From: Tupaia tana
Lineage: Eukaryota > Chordata > Mammalia > Scandentia > Tupaiidae
Reading direction: 5' to 3'
DNA: 64,000 bases
Assembly: GCA_026018925.1 (NCBI GenBank)
Contig: JAKSZU010000016.1
Location: forward strand, 57,107,575-57,171,574
Below, piece by piece: positions 22,667 through 33,092 of this stretch. How positions within the stretch are numbered: the first letter of the stretch is position 1; each line of letters starts with the position of its first letter. Under the pieces are notes generated by a model. That model was not told the DNA's origin. It saw only the letters and a program-made list of their open reading frames with translations, and did no database searches. The translations under genes were made by a program, and so were the position numbers.

Positions 22667-22938
22667 ATTTTTTTTTTTTTTTTTTGAGAGAGGTTTTTGC
22701 TATAGGGTGCATGCACTCACCAGAAAGACAGTGTGAGACAGAGAGAGACAGAGAGCGAGAAATCACCCCCCAGGGGTATGGCCACACCACATTCCCTTCT
22801 CCTCCATTCTCCTCTCGGGTTCTTGGGTACACACTCACATGTGCCCAGTGTGAATTTAAGCCACCGGGTCCAGGACTCAAACTGTGGTAGACTATATGGG
22901 AGTCCAGCGACATAGCCATTACACCAACTGCTGGTCCC
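22667..22938 (-). mobile_element. tRNA-derived SINE family A, long type, inside L1
   Basis: Complete minus-strand copy ending in AACTGCTGGTCCC. A short duplication TAGACT lies at 22661-22666 and 22939-22944. The poly-A tail is long (poly-T on the plus strand from about 22669), so it is probably young. Confidence 0.93.
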
Positions 22939-22947
22939 TAGACTTAT

Positions 22948-23178
22948 TAATTTTTTTAGAGATTTTTGCTATAGGGCATGCGTACTCACCAAAGAGACAG
23001 AGAGACAGAAAGTGAGAAATCACCCCCCAGGGGGATAGCCACACTTCAATCCCTTTTCCTCTTGGAATTTTCACACACAAGCACTCGGTGTCAGTTTCAA
23101 GTCACCGGGTCCAGAACTTGAACAATGGTTGGCCATGTGAGAGTCCAGTGCCTGAACCACTATGCCACTTTCTGGCCC
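22948..23178 (-). mobile_element. tRNA-derived SINE family A, long type, internal deletion
   Basis: It shares GGGCATGCGTACTCACC, GAGAAATCACCCCCCAGG and CCACTTTCTGGCCCC but lacks part of the CTCCATTCTCC region, so it is shorter than its neighbours. Confidence 0.88.
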
Positions 23179-23195
23179 CTGAATATACTATGGTT

Positions 23196-23442
23196 TTTGG
23201 AGATTTTTGCCATAGGACATGTGTACTCACCCAAGAGACAGAGAAAGAGAAATATAAAGCAAGAAATCATCCCCCCAGAGGGAATGGCCACACCACAATC
23301 CCTTGTCCTTCATTTTCCTCACAGGATTTTGGGCATGTACGCATACAACCAGGGTGAGTTTCAAGACACTGGGTCCAGGACTTGAACTGCAGTCAGCCAT
23401 ATGGGAGTCCAGCAACATAACCATTATGCCATCTGCTAGTCC
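23196..23442 (-). mobile_element. tRNA-derived SINE family A, long type, inside L1
   Basis: Minus-strand copy with AAGAAATCATCCCCCCAG and GCCATCTGCTAGTCC. A short CTATG duplication flanks it (about 23188-23193 and 23442-23446). Confidence 0.88.
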
Positions 23443-23960
23443 TATGATATCCCATTTTTAATGGACAAATAATATTCTACCTTTTAATGGACAAATATTC
23501 CATTGTTTGGATATATTACTTTTCTTTATCCATTCATCAATTGATGAATATTTAGGATGTTTCTACTTTGTGGCTCTTGTGAATCATGCTAATGGGCTTC
23601 GTGAACCAGTTTTTATGTGGACATATTTTTTTCAATTCTCTCGGGTAAATACCTGGGAGTAAAATTAGTAGGTCAGGCGTTAACTCTGTTTATCTTTTTG
23701 AGGAACTATTGGAGTGTTTTCTAAAGTGACTGCACCACTTTACATTCCCACATTAGAGCAGTGTATGAGAGCTCGAATTTATCCATATCCCCTCCTGCAC
23801 ATGCCGTTATCTACCTTACCATAGTCATTCTAGTAGATGTGAAGTGCTATCTCATTGTGGTTTTGATTTGCATGTCCCCAATGACTAATGATGTCGAGCA
23901 TCTTTTCATTGACTATTTCTACATCTGCTTTGGAGAAGAGTCTATTTGGATCCTTTTTAG

Positions 23961-26211
23961 GACAGCCTTTTACTCTGTAAGGGATTCCTCAGGATGTCTA
24001 CTCTGCATCTATCCTGTGCTGGTGCTTCAGAAGTTACAAAGTAAATTCTAGGACGTGACCTTTATTCACTGGGAAGTTCTAATTAGTTTTGGGAGAATCT
24101 AAAAAAGAAAAGGAATAAAAAAAAAGGGGGGGCCAGACAAGAGATCCTACATTCAAGGGCTAGCATGAAGAGGTTCGTATGCCATTAAAATCTGTGTTAC
24201 AGGAAGACATTACATGAGTTGCTGTGCTAGAGTGTGAGTTAGGATTGTGGGAAGGATGGGGAGGCTAGAGATTGCTGAGAAGGGTGGGAATGTTGAGAGG
24301 ACAAGGAAAGATTAGAGAAGGTGGGTAGGAAGTTGTGGGCAGACCTTCCAGGGAGAGCACTTGCTTTATGAGTTACACTTGTAAGGAGGGAACTCACAAG
24401 CTTACGATTTCTTTCAAGATTATGCCCATCATCAGCCTCAGTGAGATAAAGCAATTCACCTGTTTTCTTATCTGGAAAACATATTTCTTGCCTCCCATGT
24501 TTTTCCAGAGCGGTTGTAAAGATTAGTCATAATGCTCTATAAGCAAGTGCTTCAAGTGTGTGATTTACTCTATCTCACAGGTGAGAAAAAAGTTTGCAGG
24601 TGTCCCTAAATAGTCTCTGATTCCCTATTAGCAGGTCTCAGGGTGGCAGTGCAAGGTCTCTCCCAACTCCCCAGGGCAAGTGTCTTTCTCAAGATATCAG
24701 AGACTATAAACAAATCCTCAGGGCTTCTAGGCACCATTTCTTTATGGTTGCAACACACTTCGAGTGTGACATGCTGAAACAAAAAAATTTCAAAACAGAA
24801 GGGTTTAAAGCAAAGCCTTTACCATGCTGTCACTTGCCCTAGCAAGGGCTTCTGCACCTGTGACAATGAGACCAGCTACCTTACTCTCTGCCATGCTGTC
24901 TAACTTAGAAAGTGTTCTCTCAGCCTTGCAGGGAAGGGAACTGAAGCCCCAGCTAGTGACCTGGCTGGTGTCAGGGGTTAGACCATGGCATGATCAGGAC
25001 TTGATCCCTGGTCCCCTATACCTGGCATAGTGTCTTCATCTGGCAGTGTTACTTTTCAGGTTGCTAAGGTGTAATGATGGGATGTTTTGGTTCTTGGTCT
25101 ATAAGTGGATCCTCCCCCGGGGGATTCAGAGTCTCATGATACCATGCATTCGTGTTTGTTTGCTATTGCAGCTGTGTGTGTTCCATTGTACTAATATATT
25201 CCAAGTGCTATGAGATCACCCTGAGTCTCATTGAAGAAAAGGGTTTCAAAAGTAGGCAGAGAGGTTGAAATATTAGGATATACTTTGAATGTGCTTAAGT
25301 GCTCAGGTTGTTCCAGGACCCCTTCACTGGTTTGGTGTAATAGAGTATTTGGGTCCCCAAATAACAATCAACATAAAACAGTAGCACTGCAGAATTCAAT
25401 GGGTGAGTCAGGACACTCGTGTCCTGTAAAGCCCACACACTAGATCGTGATTTTCTTTCATCTGCCCCCCAGGTGCCCCCTAACACATAACTGTCTTGGG
25501 TACGGATGTGTCCTCACAAGTCACGGGTTGGCCAGGTTTAAGTCTTTTGAATCTTATTTTAAATTCATAAGAGTACATGTTCAGAAAAAAAGGAAATCTC
25601 TGATAAAGCAAAGACCATGTTGTGAAACAAGTTAATCTACCTCTAACCATTCATTGGGATATTACATATTTGTTCTTCAAAACTAGTTATATCTATATAG
25701 GATACTGCATAGTTTTCTTTTTGGCTTATTTTGTATTAAAGAACAGAGTATATAAAAACTCTTTGGAATAACAGAGGTGACAGGATAGGCAAAAATATCA
25801 TTTTAGCCCATTAGGGTCCCCCTCTTTTTTTCCTGTGCCAAGCAAGCAGGAGAGTGGAGATGCACAAGTTCCTCAGTATTCTTTAAGGTAAGAGTTTTAA
25901 ACTGAAAAAAATTTTTTTCAGCCACACTCTTCCCAATGTCTGGGTGCCAGATACCTAGTCACCTTTGTTTGATGATCCTGGTTTATTAAACTCTGGACAG
26001 AGCCACACCTTGAGGAGGCTTATTGCCAGATTAACACACTAGGGAAAGTGCTTCAGTCTAGAAAATTCAAACCCCCTCACCACTTCTACTCCTCCCCCGG
26101 CCCCTGTGGAGGCTCTGGTGACATATCTGGGGTTGGATGCATTGTCCTCTGCAGTGTGCCTGCATGTAGGTTGTGCTGTGCTGTTCTCCCTCCTCCAGTT
26201 ACTTAAAAAAT
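23961..26211. other. Mostly unassigned sequence
   Basis: A weak minus-strand MIR-like stretch lies at about 24890-25020 (CAGGGAAGGGAACTGAAGCC, CAGGACTTGATCCCTGG). No exon or RNA gene was recognised. Confidence 0.35.
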
Positions 26212-26220
26212 GCCAAGGCA

Positions 26221-26457
26221 GGACGAGCAGGTGGCATAATGGTTACATCACATACTCAACCATGATTCGAGTCCTGGACCCAGCAGCTTAAAACTCACAC
26301 TGGGCACATGTGCATGCATGCCCCAAATCCTGAGAGGAGACTAGAAGAGAAGGAATGTGGTGTGGCCATCCCCCCATGTGGGTGATTTCTCTCTTTCTGT
26401 CCCTTTGTCTCTCTGGCAAGCATACACACCCTATAGCAATTCTGTCTTTAAAAAGAG

Positions 26458-26544
<87 letters not shown>

Positions 26545-26547
26545 CCG
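26221..26547 (+). mobile_element. tRNA-derived SINE family A, long type, with expanded (GAAA)n tail
   Basis: GGACGAGCAGGTGGCATAAT head, B box GATTCGAGTCCTGG, core CCCCCATGTGGGTGATTTC, CACCCTATAGCAATTCTG, then about 90 bases of GAAA repeat as the tail. The perfect 9-bp duplication GCCAAGGCA (26212-26220 and 26548-26556) shows that the microsatellite is part of the inserted element. Confidence 0.95.
26454..26545. repeat. (GAAA)n microsatellite in SINE tail
   Basis: Over 20 perfect tandem GAAA units. It grew out of the A-rich tail of the family A SINE and is likely length-polymorphic. Confidence 0.95.
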
Positions 26548-26622
26548 GCCAAGGCAAGGATTTGAAAATAGGTGCTTCAAAGGGGAAATTGCTGTCACTG
26601 TAAGAAATTATTCAGAAATCTT

Positions 26623-26854
26623 TTAAAAATGTTTTTGCTCATCAGAGAGAGAAAGAGACAATAAGAGGAAAAATGAGAAATCACCCTCTAGGGGGAATGA
26701 CCATGCCACAGTCCCTTCTCCATTTTCCTCCTGGGATTTTGGGCTTGCATGCACATACACCTAGTGTGATTTTTAAGCTGCCAGATCCAGGACTGGAACA
26801 GTGGTTGGCCATGTGGGAATCCAGTGTCTTAAACACCACGCCACCTGCTGGCCC
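26623..26854 (-). mobile_element. tRNA-derived SINE family A, long type
   Basis: Minus-strand copy ending CACCTGCTGGCCC. A 15-bp duplication TTATTCAGAAATCTT / TTATTTAGAAATCTT (one mismatch) lies at 26608-26622 and 26855-26869. Confidence 0.93.
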
Positions 26855-27069
26855 TTATTTAGAAATCTTAACCAGTGTCTTTCAAATAACACTCTACAGG
26901 AAGGACCTGAAAATGTTAGTTCTGCCAATAAAAGGGAGAGAGAGAGAGAGTAAAGGAGAAAATACTTTATTGTTAGAAATTATTTTGCCAATAATTTAAA
27001 TTGCTACTTTCGTCTCTTAATGAAGAAATATGTATGTAATGATACCCAGCTTCCTCTAGTTCCTCTGAA

Positions 27070-27240
27070 GCAGATATAATAATAACCAATATTTATTGAG
27101 GACAGGTAGCCAGGTACTTCACTGTTTTCTCCCACTAAAATCCTACAGGATAAGCATATATAATGATGTTCAAACTTTCTGAGGTGATTTTTTTCTGAGT
27201 TTGAACCTGCTTCTCCCTAGCACTATGGTTTAAAATATGC
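27070..27240 (-). mobile_element. MIR SINE remnant
   Basis: ATAATAATAACCAATATTTA, TTGAGGACAGGTAGCCAGGT, TTCTCCCACTAAAATCCTAC and AGGATAAGCATATATAATGA fit the minus-strand MIR order; diverged. Confidence 0.6.
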
Positions 27241-27304
27241 CTGGTACATCATAGGGTCATGCTGATACACGGGTGCTTTGTAGAATTCACTGAGGCCCTC
27301 AGTA

Positions 27305-27556
27305 AATTTTTTGTAAGTTTCTTTCTTTCTTCCATGAGCAAGAGAGACCAGATACAAGGGGAGGGCGGTATCAAGGTCTTCATGCCACTATCCAGTCCCA
27401 GCTTTAGCCAGCCGTGGATCATGGGCATGTGCATACCCAGCATGTTCAGGGAGGTCTCTGGATATGAGCAGGGAGGCCTCCAGACCAGAATTTGGAACTT
27501 TTTTCTGTGGATCAGCCTCTCAGAGCATTGCATTACAGCTGCACCATTCGGCCCCC
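27305..27556 (-). mobile_element. tRNA-derived SINE family B
   Basis: On the minus strand: GGGGCCGAATGGTGCAGCTG head, then CTGAGAGGCTGATCCACAG, CTGGAGGCCTCCCTGCTCAT, GAACATGCTGGGTATGCACA, ATCCACGGCTGGCTAAAGCT, and a GAAAGAAAG tail. The same order is present at 30.3, 50.3 and 54.4 kb, defining family B. The 120-codon plus-strand frame here is SINE sequence, not a gene. Confidence 0.8.
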
Positions 27557-27562
27557 TGGTTC

Positions 27563-29059
27563 ACTTTTGCACTCCACTCAGGCTGGTGATGGCTGGGGGT
27601 AGGCCCAGAGCCAAGTGTTAGCACTAACTTGTCTGTGCAAGTATCTGCACTTGGCAGGTGGGGAGGAGGAACATTGAATTGTGCCTAACCTGGCTTCTCT
27701 TGTAATTGCTGTAGTTGGATAAGGTAGAAATTCTTCTTGATTCCACATCATCCATTATAAATAGTGGTATCAGCCAGATTGGGCTTCAGTGTGCTTAATC
27801 ACCAACATGGTGTTGAAAGTGAAAGTTTGAAAGTAGAAATTTTCATCTTATTTGTCAGATGACCCACTTGCTCCTAGGTCCTACTTTAAGAATGTGGTTG
27901 TTCCCCAGCATAAAAGTATAGAATGTCAGACTTTAGGGAAAATGGAGCCTACCCTAGTACTGTTCCCTCCTTATCTTACTCACAGGGAAACTGTGGCCCA
28001 AGAAGGAGAAAGGAACTACCCAGGTCACAAGACTAGTTGTTGATAGGCTTCATACTAGAGGTCAGAGCTCTGACTTGTATTTTTCACCATGTGGCATCTA
28101 CCTGCAAAGGAGGCTGGGAATCTGAGATCTGTCTTCTACAATGAAGAAAGAGATTAACTAAGGAGAAAAACTGATATAAATGGGCCTGCTTCATTATTAC
28201 TGTCCATAAAGGCTAAAATAAAAATTAGATTTTTTTCGTGTGGGAACAAGTTCCCCTGGGACATTGAGGGATCTGCTACTTTGTGTACTTTTAATTTTCT
28301 CCTTTGGTAATGTTTTAGGGCAGTTCCATTAAGCAGGTAAATGGTCTACATGATGTCTTTTAAGGGCTCCTCCTGTTCTATGAGTCTTCATTTTCAGCAC
28401 ATATAGGAATTTAGTATAACATTTTCCATTTTTCACTAAGGCTAAACTTATAGACAGTGACATATCCACTTTAAAACATCATAAAACTGAATTTCCCTTT
28501 GTTCTGTGCTCAATTTTACATCTCTTAAAAGTGCTGGGAAGTTGGCTGTTCTTGGTTTTCAACATTGGCTATCCACCTATTGCTAAATGAGATGAATTGA
28601 AATAATGGCCTAAGAACTGGAATGGTATAATAATCATGTTCACAGACTGAGTAAGCCAACAGGTTACTGGAATATAGTTTTTACATGGAGAAGTCTAACA
28701 ACACAAGCTTTTTAATCAAGTCATATTCACTACCTGATACTCATGCTATGCATTATGAGTAGAAGTTTATTTTTTTCTTTCTTTCTTTTTCATTCTTTCT
28801 CTCCTTTCTTTCACCTTTCTTCCTTCCATGCGAATATAAAACTCCCACTGAAACCTACTTCACATACCATATCTGGAACATTTCTAGTAAGTAGTAGGAA
28901 AATAGTGTGCATTCGAAGTCATCTTTCTTATGAATATGGTTAGACACAGGAAAAGAATATCAGAGGAGATCATTACACCACCACCAGTTTTTTAAAGGTG
29001 AGCTTCATCTAGATCTGATAACTATGAGGAGTTCTATTTGAAGTCTGTTGAATCAAATA
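27563..29059. other. Mostly unassigned sequence
   Basis: A minus-strand MIR-like stretch lies at about 27890-28080 (ACTCACAGGGAAACTGTGGC, GAACTACCCAGGTCACAAGA). The rest shows no exon or repeat that I recognise. Confidence 0.4.
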
Positions 29060-29139
29060 TTGGGTCATAGGAAAAGTCATGACACATTTTTGCATAGAAA
29101 AGCATGCAAAAAATACATCATGATTTTTCCAATGACCAA
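29060..29139. mobile_element. Mariner-like palindromic MITE, near-complete
   Basis: About 80 bp: left arm TTGGGTCATAGGAAAAGTCA, centre CATTTTTGCATAGAAAAGCA, right arm ATCATGATTTTTCCAATGAC ending in CCAA. TA flanks both ends (29058-29059 and 29140-29141), as expected for Tc1/mariner-type target duplication. Confidence 0.85.
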
Positions 29140-29207
29140 TAGAAGATTTGGAATTTTGGAGAATCTCTGCCACTCTGGTAATCTATGATTATAAAAGAAA
29201 ACAGGAA

Positions 29208-29690
29208 GGTCAGCTGACAGCATGGTGGTTGGGGCGGCTGGATCCCACATGGCCAACTGCACAGCTTGCATCTTGGACCTGGCAGCTTAAAAAACGTGCT
29301 GATGTGTAAGTGTGTGTGTCCAGAATCCCACAAGGAAGAAAAAAATGGAGAAGAAGTAGGGTTGGCAGGTGATATGGGGGTTAAGGGCACTGGGCTCCCA
29401 CATGGCCGACTGTGGTCCAAGTCCCAAACTTGGCGGCTTGCTTTCTCACTATCCCTCTTTCTCCCTCTCTTTCTCGTTCTGTCCCTCTCTGATCAAATTA
29501 AACTAACTAACTAACTAAATAAATAAATAAATAAATAAAGTTGAATAAAATTGTTTTTTAAAAAAGTAATAAAAATGGAGAAGAAGGGATCGGGCTATGG
29601 CCATTCCCCATGGGGGTGCTTGCTCTTTCTCTCTCCCTCTCCCACCCCTCTAGTGAGTGCACACACCCTCTGGCAAATTAAAAAAGAAAA
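29208..29690 (+). mobile_element. tRNA-derived SINE family A, long type, interrupted by a short-type copy
   Basis: The outer SINE starts GGTCAGCTGACAGCATGGTG, runs through GGACCTGGCAGCTTAAAAAA and CCAGAATCCCACAAGG, is interrupted at 29357-29570, and resumes at GGGATCGGGCTATGGCCATT, ending CACACCCTCTGGCAAATT plus A tail. Confidence 0.9.
29357..29570 (+). mobile_element. tRNA-derived SINE family A, short type, nested
   Basis: GGGTTGGCAGGTGATATGGG head, GGCGGCTTGCTTTCTCACTA short-type junction, CTCTGATCAAATTAAACTAA with (CTAA)n and (AAAT)n tail. The perfect 16-bp duplication AAAAATGGAGAAGAAG (29341-29356 and 29571-29586) is outer-SINE sequence, proving the nesting. Confidence 0.97.
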
Positions 29691-30143
29691 AGAAAAATTA
29701 TGTTTGTAGCTCATCAACAATTACATTAGTAATTGCTTCTTGGTTTTGAGGATTCAATGATGTATTCAATCCATAAACATATACTAAGTACCTTCTCTAT
29801 ATATGCAATATGTTAGTTGTTAGGGATTCAGTGGTGAAAAAAGAGACAGCTTCTACTTTCATGAAGCTTATGTTTAGTGCAATGCACACAAGCTTTTCAA
29901 TAATTTCAGTTACTTTAATAGTCTTTCTAAGACAAATTATCATTCATAGATATAGATTAGATATAGAAAAGCAGTTTACAGACTTTATTGTTGTAGGACT
30001 TGGGAGACAGCTAGTATTGGACATCATTAGTAAGAACTAGTGACAAAGAGCCCCAGTTCTCACTCAAAAAGAGTTAGATTTAATCCTGTATAACTTAATG
30101 ATTTGGGAATATTTCTCTTCATGAGATCCAGGCCCATCTCTAC
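29691..30143. other. Unassigned sequence
   Basis: CTAAGTACCTTCTCTATATA ... TTCATGAAGCTTATGTTTAG resembles an old dispersed mammalian repeat (also suggested at 60490-60640), but I cannot name it securely. Confidence 0.35.
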
Positions 30144-30303
30144 TTAAACTACTTCTTTCTTTCTTCCTTTCTTTCTTTGTTTCCTTCCTTCCTCCCTCCC
30201 TACCTACTTCCTTCCTCCCTTCCTTCCTTCCTTCCTTCCTTCCTTCCTTCCTTCCTTCCTTCTTTTCTTTCTTTTCTTTTTTTTCTTTCTTTCTTTTTTC
30301 CAT
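30144..30303. repeat. Pyrimidine (TTCC/TTTC) microsatellite
   Basis: About 150 bases of tandem CTTT and CTTC units with few interruptions. It adjoins the tail end of a minus-strand family B SINE and probably began as that SINE tail. Confidence 0.93.
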
Positions 30304-30503
30304 GAGCAAGAGAGAGAAACAGAGACAGGAACCCCAATAGAGTCTTGATGTCACACTCCACCTCTATACTTCAGTTAGCCCCAGATCATGGGTACACATG
30401 TGCCCAACATACTCAGGAATATCTTTAACCAGGACCTTCTGGTGGGAATACCTCCCAGAATTTTGTATTTTACTGCTGCACCATTTTATGGACCCTCTGG
30501 CCC
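30298..30503 (-). mobile_element. tRNA-derived SINE family B
   Basis: On the minus strand: GGGCCAGAGGGTCCATAAAA, TGGTGCAGCAGTAAAATACA, TTCTGGGAGGTATTCCCACC, ATGTGTACCCATGATCTGGG, and CATGGAAAAAAG into the microsatellite tail. The 3-prime part of the 216-codon frame 30364-31014 is made of this SINE. Confidence 0.8.
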
Positions 30504-31673
30504 ACTTTTTAAAGCAAGAAAGAGCTGCCCTTAGTAATCCTTCTGCTGGAAGATGAGGACCTCCTAGCATCATGGTTCTCTTAGAAGCTGTATGGAGCTT
30601 ACCATATGTAAGAAAACCATTGAGTGTAGTTATCAAATCTGAATTATTGACAGGAATGTTCTCTTTCAAAATAAGCATGTCTCTCTGTTGGTATGTATTA
30701 TCAATCGAAGCTTTTGAGCAAATTCCATTGGCAGAAAGCCTGTGTAATAATGAACCCAGTGACAGTGTATTATATGGAGGATATGATGCAGTGAGGAAGA
30801 AAGCAGTGAAGTGCCATGTGTTACGCGAAGTCAAATCTAGGCAAGACACAAGACAACTCATGATATAGATAAGCTGTGTGGAAGATTTGGGGGAACATTG
30901 AGAGATTAGACCATAGACATGATGGATGATGAGTGATTCTACCTCCAAGCACGATGACCAGACTTCCCTTGGTGGTGTGCTGTCTCCATGCTGTGTCCTC
31001 CAGCAATGCATCAATACATTGTGTAATGTATTACCATGTGTTTAAGATGGCAATGAGCTTAACACATGATAGTGCCCATATGATTAAGCTTATGTGAAAC
31101 TGGTGCACAGTTATTCTTTTGGAAAACCTATTTATTTTCTTCAACAGATATTTATATTGAGAAAAATTAGGAATATGTAAAGAAAAGCTATTATGCATTT
31201 CAGAAACAAAATGATAGGTTTGCTGTTATCGCCATGTATTTAGTTAGAAATTAATCATTTACATGAAGGAATTCCGCAATTGATACATTGATGGTCAACA
31301 TGTTATGCTAAGAAATTTAAAAATAAATTTAAAAATTTATTTTTACAAGTAGTTACATAATGTGACTTTTCCATGAAGACTGGAGTAGGAATACTTGTTG
31401 TGCCCAACCGCAGCATATGGAGGGTGCCTCTCTGACTGGGCCTTTGCCAACGCTGAGCATTGCCTTTTTGTTGGTTAGTCTTTGACAATTTGACAGATAA
31501 AAATTGATATAATGTTTTGTCTGGGAGGTTTTAAAATGCTGCTTCCCATAATATAGAAATGATTCTCGGAATCTATAATGCTTTTTCTATCACTAGAAGA
31601 ACACACTCATTTCTAAGTTTGTTATTGGGGTAACTTTTTCAGGGAGACTCCCTCATCCCTTAAGAAACTTAAT
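30504..31673. other. Unassigned sequence
   Basis: It contains the non-SINE part of a 216-codon minus-strand frame (30364-31014), which has no recognisable domain and no Kozak or splice support. An unnamed AT-rich inverted patch lies near 31310-31345. Confidence 0.35.
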
Positions 31674-31920
31674 GGGGGATCAGCAGATGGTACAGTGGTT
31701 ACATTGCTGGACTCCCACATAGTTAACCACTGTTTGAGTCCTGGACTTGGCGGGTTGGAACTCTCGCCAGGCACATGTGCATGCATGCCCAAAATCCCAA
31801 GAGGAGAATGGAGGAGATGGGATTGCAGCATGGCTGTCCCTCCTGGGGGGTGATTTCTTGCTTTCTGCCTCTCTGTCTCTCTAGCAAGCACATGTGCCCT
31901 ATAACAAAAATCTCTCTAAA
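31674..31920 (+). mobile_element. tRNA-derived SINE family A, long type
   Basis: GGGGGATCAGCAGATGGTAC head, AACCACTGTTTGAGTCCTGG, core TCCTGGGGGGTGATTTCTTG, tail CCCTATAACAAAAATCTCTC. A duplication-like AGAAACTTAA lies before (about 31663) and after (about 31922); a further AGAAATTTAAAGGTC at about 31960 is a local repeat. Confidence 0.9.
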
Positions 31921-32289
31921 GAGAAACTTAAAGGTCAAAAAAAAAGAAGAAGGAAAGAGAAATTTAAAGGTCATCAAGATGCGTCACCAGATGGAACACC
32001 CTGATGAAGGAGAGAAGTGCTTAGCACTTCCTGCCCTGTATCATAGGTTATGTATGGGATTGGAATCCTCTAGTACAGGTCCTGATTTTAATATTAGACA
32101 ATTCTCTGATATATTGGTTGGTGGGGAAGTGGATGTGGCTAAGAACATTAATTGACTTTTAGTATCCATTCTTCTTTTCTTAGTAATAGAACTACTGATT
32201 TTTAGTTGGGCAACTAGCCCAAGTACATGGAGTAAAGATGACATTTCCTAATCACCCATTGCAGCAAGGTGTTTTAATATAACTAAGTT
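31921..32289. other. Unassigned sequence
   Basis: Nothing recognised beyond the repeated AAA(C/T)TTAAAGGTCA motif at 31925 and 31961. Confidence 0.4.
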
Positions 32290-32508
32290 CTGGCCAATGG
32301 AATTTTTTATTTAAATTTATCTATTTATTTTACTTAACAATTTTAAATTGTATATATTTATCATGTATAAAATGATTTTTTTTCAAATATGTGTACAATG
32401 TGGAATGACTAAATCAAAATAACATACATTACTTATGTACTTCATGTTTTGTGCTGAGACCACTTTAAAATCCACTCATCTTGTGATTTGTAAGAATATA
32501 GTAACCAG

Positions 32509-32757
32509 CAGGTGGCATGGTGGTTAAGACACTGAACTCCAACATGGCCAACTGAGATTCTTATCCCAGACCTGGTGGCTTGGCAATCATGATAGTCACA
32601 TGTACATGCATGCCCAAAATCCCAGGAGGAGAGTAGAGGAGAAGGGATTGCAGTGTGGCTGTCCTTCCTGGGAGGTGATTTCTCACTTTCCCTCTCACTG
32701 TCTCTATCTCTGATGAGCACATTTGCCTTATGGTAAATAACCTAAAAGAAAAAATAC
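32509..32757 (+). mobile_element. tRNA-derived SINE family A, long type, inside L1
   Basis: ACCAGCAGGTGGCATGGTGG head, CCAGACCTGGTGGCTTGG, CAAAATCCCAGGAGGAGAGT, CCTGGGAGGTGATTTCTCAC, then a short A-rich tail. Inserted opposite to the L1 orientation. Confidence 0.9.
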
Positions 32758-33059
32758 AATGCATTGTTATTCATTTTAGTTCCTGTGTTGCACAGTAGAT
32801 CCTTAAAGTTTATTTCTTCTGTTTAACTGGTATTTTTAAATTTTGATCAACATCTCCCCAACATCTTCCCAGCTTCTCATTAAGAGTCTGGTAAACACCA
32901 TCTTACTCCCTATTTCTGTACATTCAGATTTTTAAGATTCCACTTGCAAGTGAGAACTTGCAATATTCTGTGATTGACTTTTTTCACATAATGTGATACC
33001 CTACCAGTTTATCCACACAGTCAGACATTTCAGAATTTCCCAAGATTGAATAGTATTCC

Positions 33060-33061
<2 letters not shown>

Positions 33062-33090
<29 letters not shown>
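33062..33090. repeat. (TG)n microsatellite
   Basis: About 14 perfect TG units inside the old L1. Confidence 0.97.

Positions 33091-33092
<2 letters not shown>

Larger units (their letters stand above)
22005..23960 (-). mobile_element. Old LINE-1 3-prime fragment, split by four SINEs
   Basis: The plus strand reads as the reverse complement of an L1M-type 3-prime region: TTGTTGAAATATGATTCACA, GTATATTCACAAGTTTGTAT, TGGATTTGCCTATTTTGATA, then after the SINEs TAATGGACAAATAATATTC, ATCCATTCATCAATTGATGA, TACCTGGGAGTAAAATTAGT, GTGACTGCACCACTTTACAT, TCTCATTGTGGTTTTGATTT and ATGACTAATGATGTCGAGCA. Retained segments are 22005-22332, about 22592-22666 and 23443-23960. No intact reading frame. The family is a classic mammalian old L1; the exact subfamily was not assigned. 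Confidence 0.92.

Noticed and set aside
22005-23960. Colugo as host organism
   Set aside because: I expected CYN-type tRNA-Ile SINEs (GGCCGGCCCGTGGCTCAC-like) and saw none, while 7SL-derived SINEs are present.
30364-31014. 216-codon minus-strand open frame, the longest in the window
   Set aside because: Its 3-prime portion is family B SINE sequence, no domain or signal is visible, and no splice or promoter context supports it.
31303-31345. AT-rich inverted patch as another MITE
   Set aside because: It lacks the TTGGGT ends and TA flanks and no second copy was found.
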